Positions 39,243 to 47,805 of a stretch of DNA of 64,000 nt are shown here, in pieces (position 1 is the stretch's first letter; each line of letters begins with the position of its first letter). The translations under genes and the position numbers were made by a program. Below the pieces are notes generated by a model. The model did not search any database, was not told where the DNA came from, and saw nothing but the letters and a program-made list of their open reading frames with translations. The stretch covers positions 1-64,000 of the forward strand of contig NZ_RCNR01000007.1 in NCBI RefSeq assembly GCF_009725985.1, given 5' to 3'. This stretch comes from Zobellia amurskyensis. Lineage in GTDB: Bacteria > Bacteroidota > Bacteroidia > Flavobacteriales > Flavobacteriaceae.

Positions 39243-40127
39243 TTATTTCTGATCAAAAAGGAGAGGAAAAAACTTGCCTTCCATTTTTTCTCCTTTTGGC
39301 ACCCTAATTGGTGTGCCTCTTAACATTTCCCCATCCGTATCACTCACAGTCCCATCGGAAAAAGCATTTAGAACAAAAGCTCTTCGGCTAAAATTAGACT
39401 TATTCTCATAAGACCCATGAATCATTAAAGGATGGTGAAAAGAACCATAACCCTTTTTAAGCTCTATTGGAACAGGATTAAAATTCGCCTTTTGTTCATC
39501 GGTCATAAACTCCATAAGCCCTTCCATCTTTCCTGCTAGTTCGGGCTTTTGTAGAAGTCCCCATTTGTGACTTCCTGGCACATAATAAAGACAACCGTTT
39601 TCGGTGGTTGCATCGTCAAGACCCGTCCAACAGGTTAAATGCCGCATAGGAACGGTTCTAATCCAAAAAGAATAATCTTGATGCCAAGCCACTACACCAC
39701 CGTGGTTGGAAGGTTTGCAAAACAATTGATCATGCCAAAACCTAACATTATTGTTACCCAACAATTGACTTGCTGCCATTGTAAAAGCGGGATTCCATAA
39801 CAAATCATGAAACCCTTCTGTAATTCGCCAGTGCCCAAGAGAATGAAAAAGCACCGTATTTGGGTCTGTAGATTGGTTTCCATGAAATTCATAAAAAAGC
39901 TCATGAGCCGGGTGCTTAGGGTCACGAATTTCTTCCAACTCCTTTCTCAATACTTCTATCTGAGCTTCGTCTAACAATTTTATTCCCGAGACATAGCCAT
40001 ACTCATGAAAATGGGCTACTTGCTCATCACTAAGCTTATACTGCTCCCATTCTTCAGCTGTTTTAGGCTCCTTAAAAAGGTCTGAAATCAATTCGTGGCG
40101 TTCCGCCAAATCTTTTACTAACTGCAT
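39243..40127 (-). CDS. Phytanoyl-CoA dioxygenase (PhyH)-family Fe(II)/2-oxoglutarate oxygenase
   Basis: 294 residues, no signal peptide. The iron facial triad is visible as H149-x-D151 (W-H-Q-D-Y) and H237 (M-I-H-G-S), with the 2-oxoglutarate-binding arginine at R248 or R249 (F-S-R-R-A-F). The segment G-C-L-Y-Y-V-P-G-S-H-K-W-G is typical of the family. Members hydroxylate unactivated carbons, and some perform oxidative O-dealkylation. It is the last gene of the operon P450-ferredoxin-reductase-dehydrogenase-esterase and is followed by a terminator. An oxygenase of a second type in a demethylation operon suggests another oxidative trimming reaction on the sugar, but the substrate is unknown. 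Confidence 0.85.
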   Translation of the reverse strand: MQLVKDLAERHELISDLFKEPKTAEEWEQYKLSDEQVAHFHEYGYVSGIKLLDEAQIEVLRKELEEIRDPKHPAHELFYEFHGNQSTDPNTVLFHSLGHWRITEGFHDLLWNPAFTMAASQLLGNNNVRFWHDQLFCKPSNHGGVVAWHQDYSFWIRTVPMRHLTCWTGLDDATTENGCLYYVPGSHKWGLLQKPELAGKMEGLMEFMTDEQKANFNPVPIELKKGYGSFHHPLMIHGSYENKSNFSRRAFVLNAFSDGTVSDTDGEMLRGTPIRVPKGEKMEGKFFPLLFDQK

Positions 40128-40191
40128 TATTATTGGTTCTTTAGTTTGTGGTTGATTACTTATATGGCACTCTAAACACTCTAGAAATTAT

Positions 40192-40986
40192 TTATTTACA
40201 GTTTCTTGCAAAAAACCTTAGTGTATCTCTTACATGGTCACTCCAATAAGACCATTCATGAGCTCCTTTAAACTCCTCATAAACGTGAGAAATGTTATTC
40301 TCTTTTAACTGTTCATGCAGCTTCCGATTATATGCTATAAGCTGATCTTCACTACCACAGTCAAACCGTAATTTTGGTAGATGCTTTTTATTCTTTTCTA
40401 TCAGACTCCAGACGGAATTTTCAAAAGAATCTTTCTGCTGATAATTATCCAGATTTTCCTCTACAAAAAGGTTCATCTGTTCTATATCGGTAATGGATGA
40501 ATGTCCGGAAATGGCCTTAAATCTATCACCATATTTCACCCCCAAACGCAAGGCTCCAAAGCCTCCCATGGAAAGCCCGGAAATGAACAATTCAGATTTT
40601 TTACTTACGGATAGAATATTCTCGATAACAGCATTAGGCACATCATCTACAATCCAACTTTCAAAATCTTTTTGATTATGCGGAAGATAACCGGAACCAT
40701 CTCCCCAAAGTCCGTCTGAAGGCATAGCTATCACCATAGGTGGAATCTCTCCTTTCTCCATCATCTCAAGAGCCGAAATATGCACTCCCGCCTTTTGAGA
40801 CCATACCCAAGCACTACCATAAACCCCGTGTAACAAAATAACAAGCGGTAAATCTTCTAGATTTGCCATTGGTGGCACAAATACACAAATATCTCCTCTT
40901 CCCTTTAGCTTATTGGTCTTAACGGTAATGAACCTAAGGTTTGCACTTTCGTAAGCAGCATCTGAAATTTCGGTGGTTCTGAACAT
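40192..40986 (-). CDS. Alpha/beta-hydrolase of the esterase D (PF00756) group
   Basis: 264 residues, no signal peptide. Catalytic Ser139 in G-L-S-M-G-G-F-G-A, Asp214 in G-S-E-D, and His243 in G-A-H-E-W-S-Y-W; the oxyanion element L-L-H-G-V-Y-G is near residue 52. The family includes S-formylglutathione hydrolase and feruloyl or acetyl esterases. It follows the Zn dehydrogenase by 6 bases in the P450 operon. Because the P450 is expected to release formaldehyde, a thiol-formyl ester hydrolase role paired with the dehydrogenase is attractive; removal of an acyl group from the sugar is the alternative. Confidence 0.8.
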   Translation of the reverse strand: MFRTTEISDAAYESANLRFITVKTNKLKGRGDICVFVPPMANLEDLPLVILLHGVYGSAWVWSQKAGVHISALEMMEKGEIPPMVIAMPSDGLWGDGSGYLPHNQKDFESWIVDDVPNAVIENILSVSKKSELFISGLSMGGFGALRLGVKYGDRFKAISGHSSITDIEQMNLFVEENLDNYQQKDSFENSVWSLIEKNKKHLPKLRFDCGSEDQLIAYNRKLHEQLKENNISHVYEEFKGAHEWSYWSDHVRDTLRFFARNCK

Positions 40987-40992
40987 GTTTAT

Positions 40993-42111
40993 TTAATCGA
41001 AAACTATTACTCCTTTTGCATTTTTACCGGCCAACATATCATCCAACGCCAGTTGCAAATCGTCTAGTTTATATTCTTTGGTTATCATTTCGTCTAATTT
41101 TAAGTCCCCTTTTTTATAAAGTCGCACCAGTTTTGGAAAGTCTATTTGAGGTCTACATTTTCCATAAAGCGGATTAATGTAAATTTTATCCCATTCAAAA
41201 AGACGCATATCTATTGTAATATCCTCTTCAATACCACTTACCTGAACGGCCGTACCCGCATTACGAATCATCGCTAACGGAGCAGCACCTAAAGCAGGAA
41301 TAGCTGTACATTCAAAAGCATAATCCGCACCTCTACCGCCAAGCATTGTCTTTACCTGTTCAGCAACATTGGCCAAACCTACATCTGCCTTATCGGCCAA
41401 AATAACATCCGTAGCTCCAAATTGTTTGGCAAGCTCAAGTTTGTTAGGGTTGATATCTACCGCTATGATTCTACCCGCTCCCGAGATTTCACAGGCATTG
41501 ATTACATTAAGTCCAACTCCGCCACAACCCAATATTACAGCAGAACTACCGGCAGCTAATTTTGCTGAATTAACCACAGAACCATAACCTGTCATCACGC
41601 CACAGCTAATGATACTTGCTGCAGAGAAATTCAAGTTTTCCTCTTCTATTTTTACCACTGCAGATTCTTTAACCAAAGCATATTCGCTTAAAGTACCTAA
41701 GTTAAAAGAGCGTTCAATAGGTTTTCCTTCCCACTGGCTACCTTCTAAATGCGCATGACCTGGAGTATGACCGTTTCCTCCGGCAACTACAGGAGAATTG
41801 TTTTCGCATATATGTTGATTACCTTCTTGACATTGAAAACAGCTTAAACAAGGTGTGGCCCAGTTCAAAAGAACTTGGTCCCCTACTTTTAAATCTTTGA
41901 TTTCCGGGCCTACTTTTTCAATAATTCCCGCACCTTCGTGCCCCATTACAATAGGCTTGCCCCAAGTAAGAGAATCATAATCTGTATGACAAAGACCAGC
42001 AGCTTTTATTTTTACAAGTAGCTCGCCCGCCTTTGGTTCTGCAACGGTTACGTTAGTAATGATAAAAGTACCATCACCTTTTGCTACTGCACTTTTTGAT
42101 TGAATAGACAT
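40993..42111 (-). CDS. Zn-dependent alcohol dehydrogenase of the class III type
   Basis: 372 residues. Catalytic zinc ligands C41 and H58 with E59 (M-G-H-E-G); structural zinc cysteines C88, C91, C94, C102; Rossmann motif G-C-G-G-V-G near 195-200; D-I-N-P-N-K-L coenzyme-binding loop. The length and motifs place it with S-(hydroxymethyl)thiol/benzyl-alcohol dehydrogenases. P450 clusters for 6-O-methylgalactose in flavobacteria carry such a dehydrogenase; roles proposed from position are disposal of the formaldehyde released by demethylation or oxidation of another aldehyde. The exact substrate is not settled by the sequence. It lies 42 bases after the ferredoxin reductase gene. Confidence 0.85.
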   Translation of the reverse strand: MSIQSKSAVAKGDGTFIITNVTVAEPKAGELLVKIKAAGLCHTDYDSLTWGKPIVMGHEGAGIIEKVGPEIKDLKVGDQVLLNWATPCLSCFQCQEGNQHICENNSPVVAGGNGHTPGHAHLEGSQWEGKPIERSFNLGTLSEYALVKESAVVKIEEENLNFSAASIISCGVMTGYGSVVNSAKLAAGSSAVILGCGGVGLNVINACEISGAGRIIAVDINPNKLELAKQFGATDVILADKADVGLANVAEQVKTMLGGRGADYAFECTAIPALGAAPLAMIRNAGTAVQVSGIEEDITIDMRLFEWDKIYINPLYGKCRPQIDFPKLVRLYKKGDLKLDEMITKEYKLDDLQLALDDMLAGKNAKGVIVFD

Positions 42112-42153
42112 GTGTTATGCTTTTACGTAGTTCTAGACTACTTTTATATTTTG

Positions 42154-43410
42154 TTATTGAGCAATAAGATTCGCTGGTTTAAACTCCGCCGTTGGGTCAC
42201 TCAATTTTTTCTTATCAATTTTCTCACCGCCTTTGATGAATTTTGTACCATACACATAAGCTTTTGCATTATTTACCGCATCTACTGATAAAAGTGTATC
42301 ACCTTTAAAATACCATACGGAAAAACAGTTTGGCTTATCTGCTTCCTCACGTACAACTACTTCATCGTAACCTTCTGAAAGACCTACCATCTGTAATTTT
42401 ACATCATATTGATCGGACCAAAACCAAGGTATGGCGTTATAACAACATTCTTTACCCGCAATAGCGGCAGCTGCAATTTTAGCCTGGTCAACAGCATTTT
42501 GAACGGATTCTAGTCGGATATGTCGATTGTAATGAATGTTATGATGAAACGTACAATCACCAATTGCATAAATAGATGGGTCACTAGTCTGTGCCATTTC
42601 ATTTACTTGGATGCCGTTCTCAATCATTAAACCAGCCTTTTCAGCCAATTCCTTATTTACGTGAATACCTACACCAACAACAATCATATCAGCCTCATAA
42701 CGGGTTCCGTCTGAGCACACCACCGTGTTTTTATTCTGATTGTTTTCTATGGAAATTACATTCTTTTCTGTCAGCACCGCAACATCATTATCCGCGTGAA
42801 GTTTCTGGAAAAAAACGGACATTTCCGGGGCCGTAACTCTGGCAAGTATACGCGATTCACGTTCTAAAACAGTAACCGATGCACCCAATTTTTTGAGTGA
42901 GGCGGCAGTCTCAAGTCCTATATAGCCACCACCAATAACTACCACTTTAAGAGCTTCGTTCTCAACAACCGTCTTTCTAATATTGGCCACATCAGCTGCG
43001 GATCTGAGCGGAAAAAGATTTTTTGCCGTATCCAAACCAGGTATGGGTGGCATAATGGGGCGTGCCCCTGTAGCTATCACAAGTTTATCATAGTCCAGTG
43101 TCGTGCCATCAGCTAAGACTACCTTTTTGTTTTCTCGATCTATAGCATCAACCCAAACCCCTAACTTAAGCTCAATATTCTCCTTTTTATAGCTCTCTTC
43201 GGACTTAAGCAGGTTTTTCTCAATACCATCCTCACTGGTCAAATATGCTTTTGACAATGGTGGTCTGTGGTATGGTAAGATTGGGTCTATATCAATTAAG
43301 GTAATAGAACCCTGCCAGCCTTCGCGCCTTAGAACGAAAGCAAAGTTCACTCCAGCATGACTAGCACCAATTACCACACAACTTTGATCGCTATTTTTAC
43401 TTTCTGACAT
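42154..43410 (-). CDS. Ferredoxin reductase (FAD/NAD), electron donor chain of the P450
   Basis: 418 residues. FAD-binding motif V-V-I-G-A-S-H-A-G near 12-20, NAD-binding motif V-V-V-I-G-G-G-Y-I-G near 154-164, and the A-I-G-D-C-T block near 285 typical of putidaredoxin-reductase-like enzymes. It transfers electrons from NAD(P)H to the [2Fe-2S] ferredoxin encoded 5 bases upstream, which in turn reduces the P450. This makes a complete class I P450 system in three adjacent genes. Cytoplasmic. Confidence 0.92.
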   Translation of the reverse strand: MSESKNSDQSCVVIGASHAGVNFAFVLRREGWQGSITLIDIDPILPYHRPPLSKAYLTSEDGIEKNLLKSEESYKKENIELKLGVWVDAIDRENKKVVLADGTTLDYDKLVIATGARPIMPPIPGLDTAKNLFPLRSAADVANIRKTVVENEALKVVVIGGGYIGLETAASLKKLGASVTVLERESRILARVTAPEMSVFFQKLHADNDVAVLTEKNVISIENNQNKNTVVCSDGTRYEADMIVVGVGIHVNKELAEKAGLMIENGIQVNEMAQTSDPSIYAIGDCTFHHNIHYNRHIRLESVQNAVDQAKIAAAAIAGKECCYNAIPWFWSDQYDVKLQMVGLSEGYDEVVVREEADKPNCFSVWYFKGDTLLSVDAVNNAKAYVYGTKFIKGGEKIDKKKLSDPTAEFKPANLIAQ

Positions 43411-43415
43411 TTCTT

Positions 43416-43724
43416 TTATTTGGCTACTTTCAACACTACACCATCAATAGCATCAGTGATATCTATTTGACAACAAAGTCTACTGTATTCATCTGCATTA
43501 TCATCAAGCTCAAGCATATCGGTCTCAATTTCGCTAGCACTTCCCGTTTTCTCCATATCTTCTGGAGCTACATGTACATGACAGGTAGCACAAGAGCAAA
43601 CTCCTCCACAATCACCATCTATTCCAGGTACTCCATTATCAACGGCAAGAGCCATTACAGAACCGGATGCTCCTTCTAAGGTTATTGTTTCTTCGTCACT
43701 GGTTATAAATGTGATTTTAGCCAT
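43416..43724 (-). CDS. [2Fe-2S] ferredoxin of the adrenodoxin/putidaredoxin type
   Basis: 102 residues. Cluster ligands C39, C45 and C48 in D-C-G-G-V-C-S-C-A-T-C, plus C84 or C85 in R-L-C-C-Q. C43 is an extra cysteine near the cluster. The pattern C-x5-C-x2-C...C is that of vertebrate-type ferredoxins that feed P450s. It lies between the P450 (5 bases upstream) and reductase (5 bases downstream) genes, so its partners are clear. Confidence 0.94.
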   Translation of the reverse strand: MAKITFITSDEETITLEGASGSVMALAVDNGVPGIDGDCGGVCSCATCHVHVAPEDMEKTGSASEIETDMLELDDNADEYSRLCCQIDITDAIDGVVLKVAK

Positions 43725-43729
43725 GGATT

Positions 43730-44893
43730 TTATTTTGTTAAAGGGTTGAATTTCATATTAATACTGTGGAAGCCCACTTTACGTTTAAAATGATGCAAGT
43801 CTTCTATATTCTCCTTGCAATCAAATATTTTAAACGAACCTACTTTCTCAGCCAACGTCTGAAGCAATATTTTCATTATTTGGCGCGCATGAGTGGCTCC
43901 TAAACAATTATGGTGACTAAAACCAAAACCTACATGCGGATTAATTCTACGGTCCATAACTATTTCATTAGGATTTTCAAAAACCTTGGCGTCTCTATTG
44001 GCAGACGCCCAACATAAGGAAACTCTAGTGTCTGCTTTTGCCGCATGTTCGCACACAAAGGTGTCTTCGGTAACTACACGACCCATTTGGGTAAGTGGTG
44101 AGAAATAACGAATCATTTCTTCTACGGTCTTACCTGTAATTTCAGGTTCTTTACGCAAACGCTCCAATGATTCCGGGTGTTCCGCCAAATACGCAATGGC
44201 ATTGGTAACAGCATTTATGACCGTGTCCCTTCCTCCTGCAAAAGTTAATACCATTACCCCCTTAACTTCTTCTTTGGTCAATTTTCGACCTTCAAATTCA
44301 GAATCAAGAAGTATAGAATACATATCACCCGTAGGATTCTTACTAGCACGTTCAATTTCTGCATCTATATAATCATATAGAATATTGGCTTTATCGCCAT
44401 CTAACGCTTCGCCTTCACTTCTAAAAACATGGGTTCCCCAAGAAATCCAAGTTTCCGACTCGGAAAAGGGAGTGTTCAAAAGTAAAGTCAGTGCCCTTGA
44501 TTGCAATTTCAATGCAAAATCGGTTACTACTTCAACAGAATCTTCTTGCAGCACTTCCTCTACAATATTTGTTATTTGCTCCGCTAATTTCTCTTGGTAC
44601 TCAGGTTGCAAAGGTCTTTTGAACCATGGCTCTACCAATCCTCTATAAATACCGTGGACCGGTGGATCTACTTCAAAAGGAATTTGGCGGGTTTCACGAA
44701 TGCTTACCTCCGATGGTACCACAATCCGACCAGGGACAGCACCTGACTGAAACGTTTTGTAATTATGTGCAGTCTTGCGAACATCCTTGTGGCGCAAAAG
44801 CATAGTTACTGGATCATTCTGGTCATCCATTTCACCGTAACCTTTTGATTCTCTTTCATTTTCAAAGGGATCCGGAAATTCACTCTTATTCAT
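43730..44893 (-). CDS. Cytochrome P450, candidate 6-O-methyl-D-galactose demethylase
   Basis: 387 residues, soluble, no membrane anchor. I-helix A-G-G-R-D-T (219-224), K-helix E259-x-x-R262, and the haem-binding loop F-G-F-S-H-H-N-C with axial Cys330. P450s with their own ferredoxin and reductase in flavobacterial porphyran loci have been shown to remove the 6-O-methyl group of D-galactose oxidatively, giving galactose and formaldehyde. The presence of the full electron chain, a dehydrogenase and agar/porphyran genes on both sides supports that function here. First gene of a six-gene operon, divergent from an AraC regulator. Confidence 0.88.
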   Translation of the reverse strand: MNKSEFPDPFENERESKGYGEMDDQNDPVTMLLRHKDVRKTAHNYKTFQSGAVPGRIVVPSEVSIRETRQIPFEVDPPVHGIYRGLVEPWFKRPLQPEYQEKLAEQITNIVEEVLQEDSVEVVTDFALKLQSRALTLLLNTPFSESETWISWGTHVFRSEGEALDGDKANILYDYIDAEIERASKNPTGDMYSILLDSEFEGRKLTKEEVKGVMVLTFAGGRDTVINAVTNAIAYLAEHPESLERLRKEPEITGKTVEEMIRYFSPLTQMGRVVTEDTFVCEHAAKADTRVSLCWASANRDAKVFENPNEIVMDRRINPHVGFGFSHHNCLGATHARQIMKILLQTLAEKVGSFKIFDCKENIEDLHHFKRKVGFHSINMKFNPLTK

Positions 44894-45078
44894 ATCGGCG
44901 GTATTAACTTTTATAGTTCACTTTCTGTGCAAATACAAAATTGAATAATTCATTATCACTATCAATTGCCTTTTTTAGCAAATAAGTAACTTATTCTGTA
45001 CTCAACCATCAATTTTTACGTATTTTCAAACAAAATAAACAACAACAAAGGCATTACACCTCTCAATTTTATAATAAA
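44894..45078. promoter_or_regulatory. Divergent promoter region between the P450 operon and araC-type gene
   Basis: 185 bases, AT-rich. It contains a 15-bp palindrome AATAAGT-A-ACTTATT at 44981-44995, roughly in the middle, a plausible operator for the adjacent AraC regulator. No confident -7/-33 pair was found. Confidence 0.4.
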
Positions 45079-45918
45079 ATGGAACCTGTATTAGAGCCCA
45101 TACATTTAGATGAAAAACGTACGATTACCAGTTTTTATCATTCTAAGAAGGACTTTGAAACACCTTGGCATTTTCATCCACAACATGAACTAACCTATAT
45201 AGAGGAAAGTGTAGGCACTAAATTTGTTGGTGATTATGTTGGTCCCTACCAACCGGGAGAATTGGTTTTATTACGTTCTAACCTTCCCCATTGCTGGAAA
45301 AACAATACACAGCAAAAAGGACTGTCCAAGTCCATAGTTATACAATGGAATCTAGGCGTTTTCCCAAAAGTTCCTGAATTAGCCTCTTTATTTCATATGT
45401 TAAGAACTTCATCCAAAGGGCTGTTGTTTAATAAAACTGAAACCGCATCGCTAATATCCCGTCTAAAAAAATGTCCGGAGTTAGAAGCACATGACCTATA
45501 TATAGAACTGCTTACCATTTTAGTAAAGTTATCTAGCTGTAGTTACAAAACATTATCCAGTGCCAGTTTTGTAGAAGACCTGCCCTCAGAATATGGCAGT
45601 CGTATGGCGCAAATCCATGATTTTGTAGGGTTGAACTATAATCGTAAAATCTATTTAAAGGAACTAGCGGATTTAGTGAACATGTCCGAACAGTCTTTCT
45701 CAAGGTTTTTTACTAAAATGATGGGGCGTCCATTTTTTACTTTTTTAAACGAGTACCGTATTAATATTTCAGCTAGAATGCTTCTGGACACCCATGATTC
45801 TGTCTCCCATATTGCTTTTGCTTGTGGTTACGAAACTCTACCTTTTTTTCACAGGCAATTCAAAAAATTCATGGGCTCTTCTCCTCTTGCCTACCAAAGA
45901 AAATATGCAAAGTCCTAA
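45079..45918 (+). CDS. AraC-family transcriptional regulator with cupin sensor domain
   Basis: 279 residues. An N-terminal cupin domain (about 20-110; W-H-F-H-P-Q-H-E-L, P-G-E-L-V-L-L-R-S-N-L-P-H) precedes the AraC double helix-turn-helix (about 180-277; Y-L-K-E-L-A-D-L-V-N-M-S-E-Q-S-F-S-R-F-F and V-S-H-I-A-F-A-C-G-Y). No receiver domain or membrane segment, so it is a cytoplasmic sugar sensor. It lies between the divergent P450 operon and the GH29/L-galactose operon and could control either or both. Ligand unknown; a galactose or L-galactose derivative is plausible. Confidence 0.9.
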   Translation: MEPVLEPIHLDEKRTITSFYHSKKDFETPWHFHPQHELTYIEESVGTKFVGDYVGPYQPGELVLLRSNLPHCWKNNTQQKGLSKSIVIQWNLGVFPKVPELASLFHMLRTSSKGLLFNKTETASLISRLKKCPELEAHDLYIELLTILVKLSSCSYKTLSSASFVEDLPSEYGSRMAQIHDFVGLNYNRKIYLKELADLVNMSEQSFSRFFTKMMGRPFFTFLNEYRINISARMLLDTHDSVSHIAFACGYETLPFFHRQFKKFMGSSPLAYQRKYAKS

Positions 45919-45957
45919 ATAACTGCATATTACCAACACCTCAAAAACACTACAAAT

Positions 45958-45988
45958 CAAATAAATAACCATTTGTTATACTTATTTG
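45958..45988. promoter_or_regulatory. Interrupted palindrome upstream of the GH29 gene
   Basis: CAAATAA-ATAAC at 45958-45969 is complementary to GTTAT and TTATTTG at 45975-45979 and 45982-45988, around the loop CATTT with a 2-base bulge. It lies about 100 bases before the GH29 start. The right side continues as TTATTTGAAC, a decamer also present in the palindrome upstream of PUL 1 susC. Confidence 0.45.
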
Positions 45989-46088
45989 AACAATACGCAC
46001 TTTCATTTGGTCTATTAAATTGCAATTTAGCACCTGAGTAACAATGCTACTTTTTGGCATCTCTAACCAACCCTTTTAAATACTTTCA

Positions 46089-47630
46089 ATGAACAAAATA
46101 TTCACATTTTTATTGACCGGTGTAATTCTTACGTCATGTGGATCTAAGACGGATAAAAAGAAAGAAGAGCCAGCTGCACAAGAAACTACGGCTACATACG
46201 AAGCTAATTGGGAATCTATAAAAGAACATTATAAAGACCCTGAATGGTTTAATGATAGCAAATTTGGTATTTTCATTCACTGGGGTGCCTATGCAGTACC
46301 AGCATATGGTTCTGAATGGTATCCACGCCAGATGTACATGGATACAGCTACTTTTAGTGCTCAGTTAAAACTGGGTCAAAAAGGACCTAACGCTACATAT
46401 CTTCATCATAAGGAAACATACGGAGACCAAAAGACATTTGGATATAAAGACTTTATACCGATGTTCAAAGCTGAAAAATTCGATGCTAAGGAATGGATTG
46501 ACATTTTCAAGAAATCGGGAGCTAAATATGTAATTCCCGTAGCGGACCACCATGATGGTTTTGCTATGTACAAATCCAACACAACCCGATGGAATTCAGT
46601 AGACATGGGTCCTAAACGTGATGTTTTGGGTGAGCTTTTTAAAGAAGGTCGTGAGCAAGGTATGATTATGGGAGCTTCTTCCCACTACGCCTTCAACTGG
46701 TCCTTCTATAATAAAAAGGATAAGTTTGATACTACAGACCCTGAGTTTGCCGATTTGTATTCCGCTAAAGGAAAAGACCTTACGGAACCAGTATCCGAAG
46801 AGTTCAAAAAATTATGGTGGGACAGAACAACAGACCTTATAGATAACTATCAACCAGATATTCTTTGGTTTGATTTCTATCTTGATATTCCAGACTATAA
46901 AGAATACCGTCCTAAAATTGCGGCATATTACTATAATAAGGGTATTGAATGGGGCAAAGAAGTAGTAATTAATGATAAGAATTTTGACCATGAGGCTTTT
47001 CCTGAAGGCACTGTAATTTACGATTTAGAAAGAGGTAAGCTACCAGGTATTAGAAAACTGCCATGGCAAACGGACACCTCTATTGGAAAGAACTCTTGGT
47101 GTTACGTAACCAACTGGGAATCGCGCACAGCAAATAGCCTTGTAGACGATTTGGTTGATATTGTTTCTAAAAATGGAAACCTATTACTTAATGTAGGTCC
47201 AAAAGCAGATGGTACCATCCCAGAAGATCAAAAAGAAATATTATTCCAAATTGGAGACTGGTTAAATGTAAATGGCGAAGCTATTTATGATACGGAATAC
47301 TGGAGCACTTTTGGCGAAGGTCCTACCGAAGTTAAAAAAGGGCATCATAGTGAGGGACAGAATAAAGGTTTCACCGGCCAAGATATTCGTTTCACTAAAA
47401 AAGGAGATAAGCTTTACGCTATTATGATGGAATGGCCAGAAGGTAACAAAGTAGATATCAAATCATTGGGTAAAGCCAACGAATATGGTAAAGAACTGAA
47501 TATCAAAAATGTAAGATTACTAGGAAGTGATGCTAAAATCTCCTTTGATGTGAAAGACGATGCGCTTTCAATTTCTAATCTAGGAAGCAAAACTGGAAAT
47601 TTTGCACACGTGCTTGAAATATCGTTATAG
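46089..47630 (+). CDS. GH29 lipoprotein: alpha-L-fucosidase/alpha-L-galactosidase
   Basis: 513 residues with a lipoprotein signal (C17 in L-T-S-C). TIM-barrel GH29 signatures: F-G-I-F-I-H-W-G-A-Y near 59-68, D-H-H-D-G-F-A-M-Y at 153-161, and the nucleophile D262 in I-L-W-F-D. L-galactose is 6-hydroxy-L-fucose, so some family members accept alpha-L-galactosides. Downstream genes encode an L-galactonate-type route, and the wider window concerns porphyran, so release of L-galactose is as likely as release of L-fucose. It is separated from the downstream genes by a terminator hairpin at 47674-47701. Confidence 0.88.
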   Translation: MNKIFTFLLTGVILTSCGSKTDKKKEEPAAQETTATYEANWESIKEHYKDPEWFNDSKFGIFIHWGAYAVPAYGSEWYPRQMYMDTATFSAQLKLGQKGPNATYLHHKETYGDQKTFGYKDFIPMFKAEKFDAKEWIDIFKKSGAKYVIPVADHHDGFAMYKSNTTRWNSVDMGPKRDVLGELFKEGREQGMIMGASSHYAFNWSFYNKKDKFDTTDPEFADLYSAKGKDLTEPVSEEFKKLWWDRTTDLIDNYQPDILWFDFYLDIPDYKEYRPKIAAYYYNKGIEWGKEVVINDKNFDHEAFPEGTVIYDLERGKLPGIRKLPWQTDTSIGKNSWCYVTNWESRTANSLVDDLVDIVSKNGNLLLNVGPKADGTIPEDQKEILFQIGDWLNVNGEAIYDTEYWSTFGEGPTEVKKGHHSEGQNKGFTGQDIRFTKKGDKLYAIMMEWPEGNKVDIKSLGKANEYGKELNIKNVRLLGSDAKISFDVKDDALSISNLGSKTGNFAHVLEISL

Positions 47631-47673
47631 CACCTTAATAAAGAAGTTAGTTGAGTTAGTTTTTTTAATTTAG

Positions 47674-47701
47674 GAGCGCACCATAAAGGTGCGCTCTTTT
47701 T
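47674..47701 (+). terminator. Terminator hairpin after the GH29 gene
   Basis: GAGCGCACC (47674-47682) pairs perfectly with GGTGCGCTC (47688-47696) and is followed by five T. It lies about 45 bases after the GH29 stop, so the sugar-acid genes downstream probably have their own promoter or depend on read-through. Confidence 0.9.
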
Positions 47702-47805
47702 CAGTACTACACAAAATTGAATAGGTGAACATCTGCTAAACTAGATAGTACTAAAAAGAAGTAGCTTGTTTTAATATAAATGTGACCAAAAAACAGATTG
47801 AATAC

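Noticed and set aside
46089-47630. Reading the GH29 gene as proof of fucoidan degradation
   Set aside because: No GH107, GH168 or other fucoidanase is nearby, and the downstream LgoD/UxaB/UxaA set fits L-galactose at least as well.
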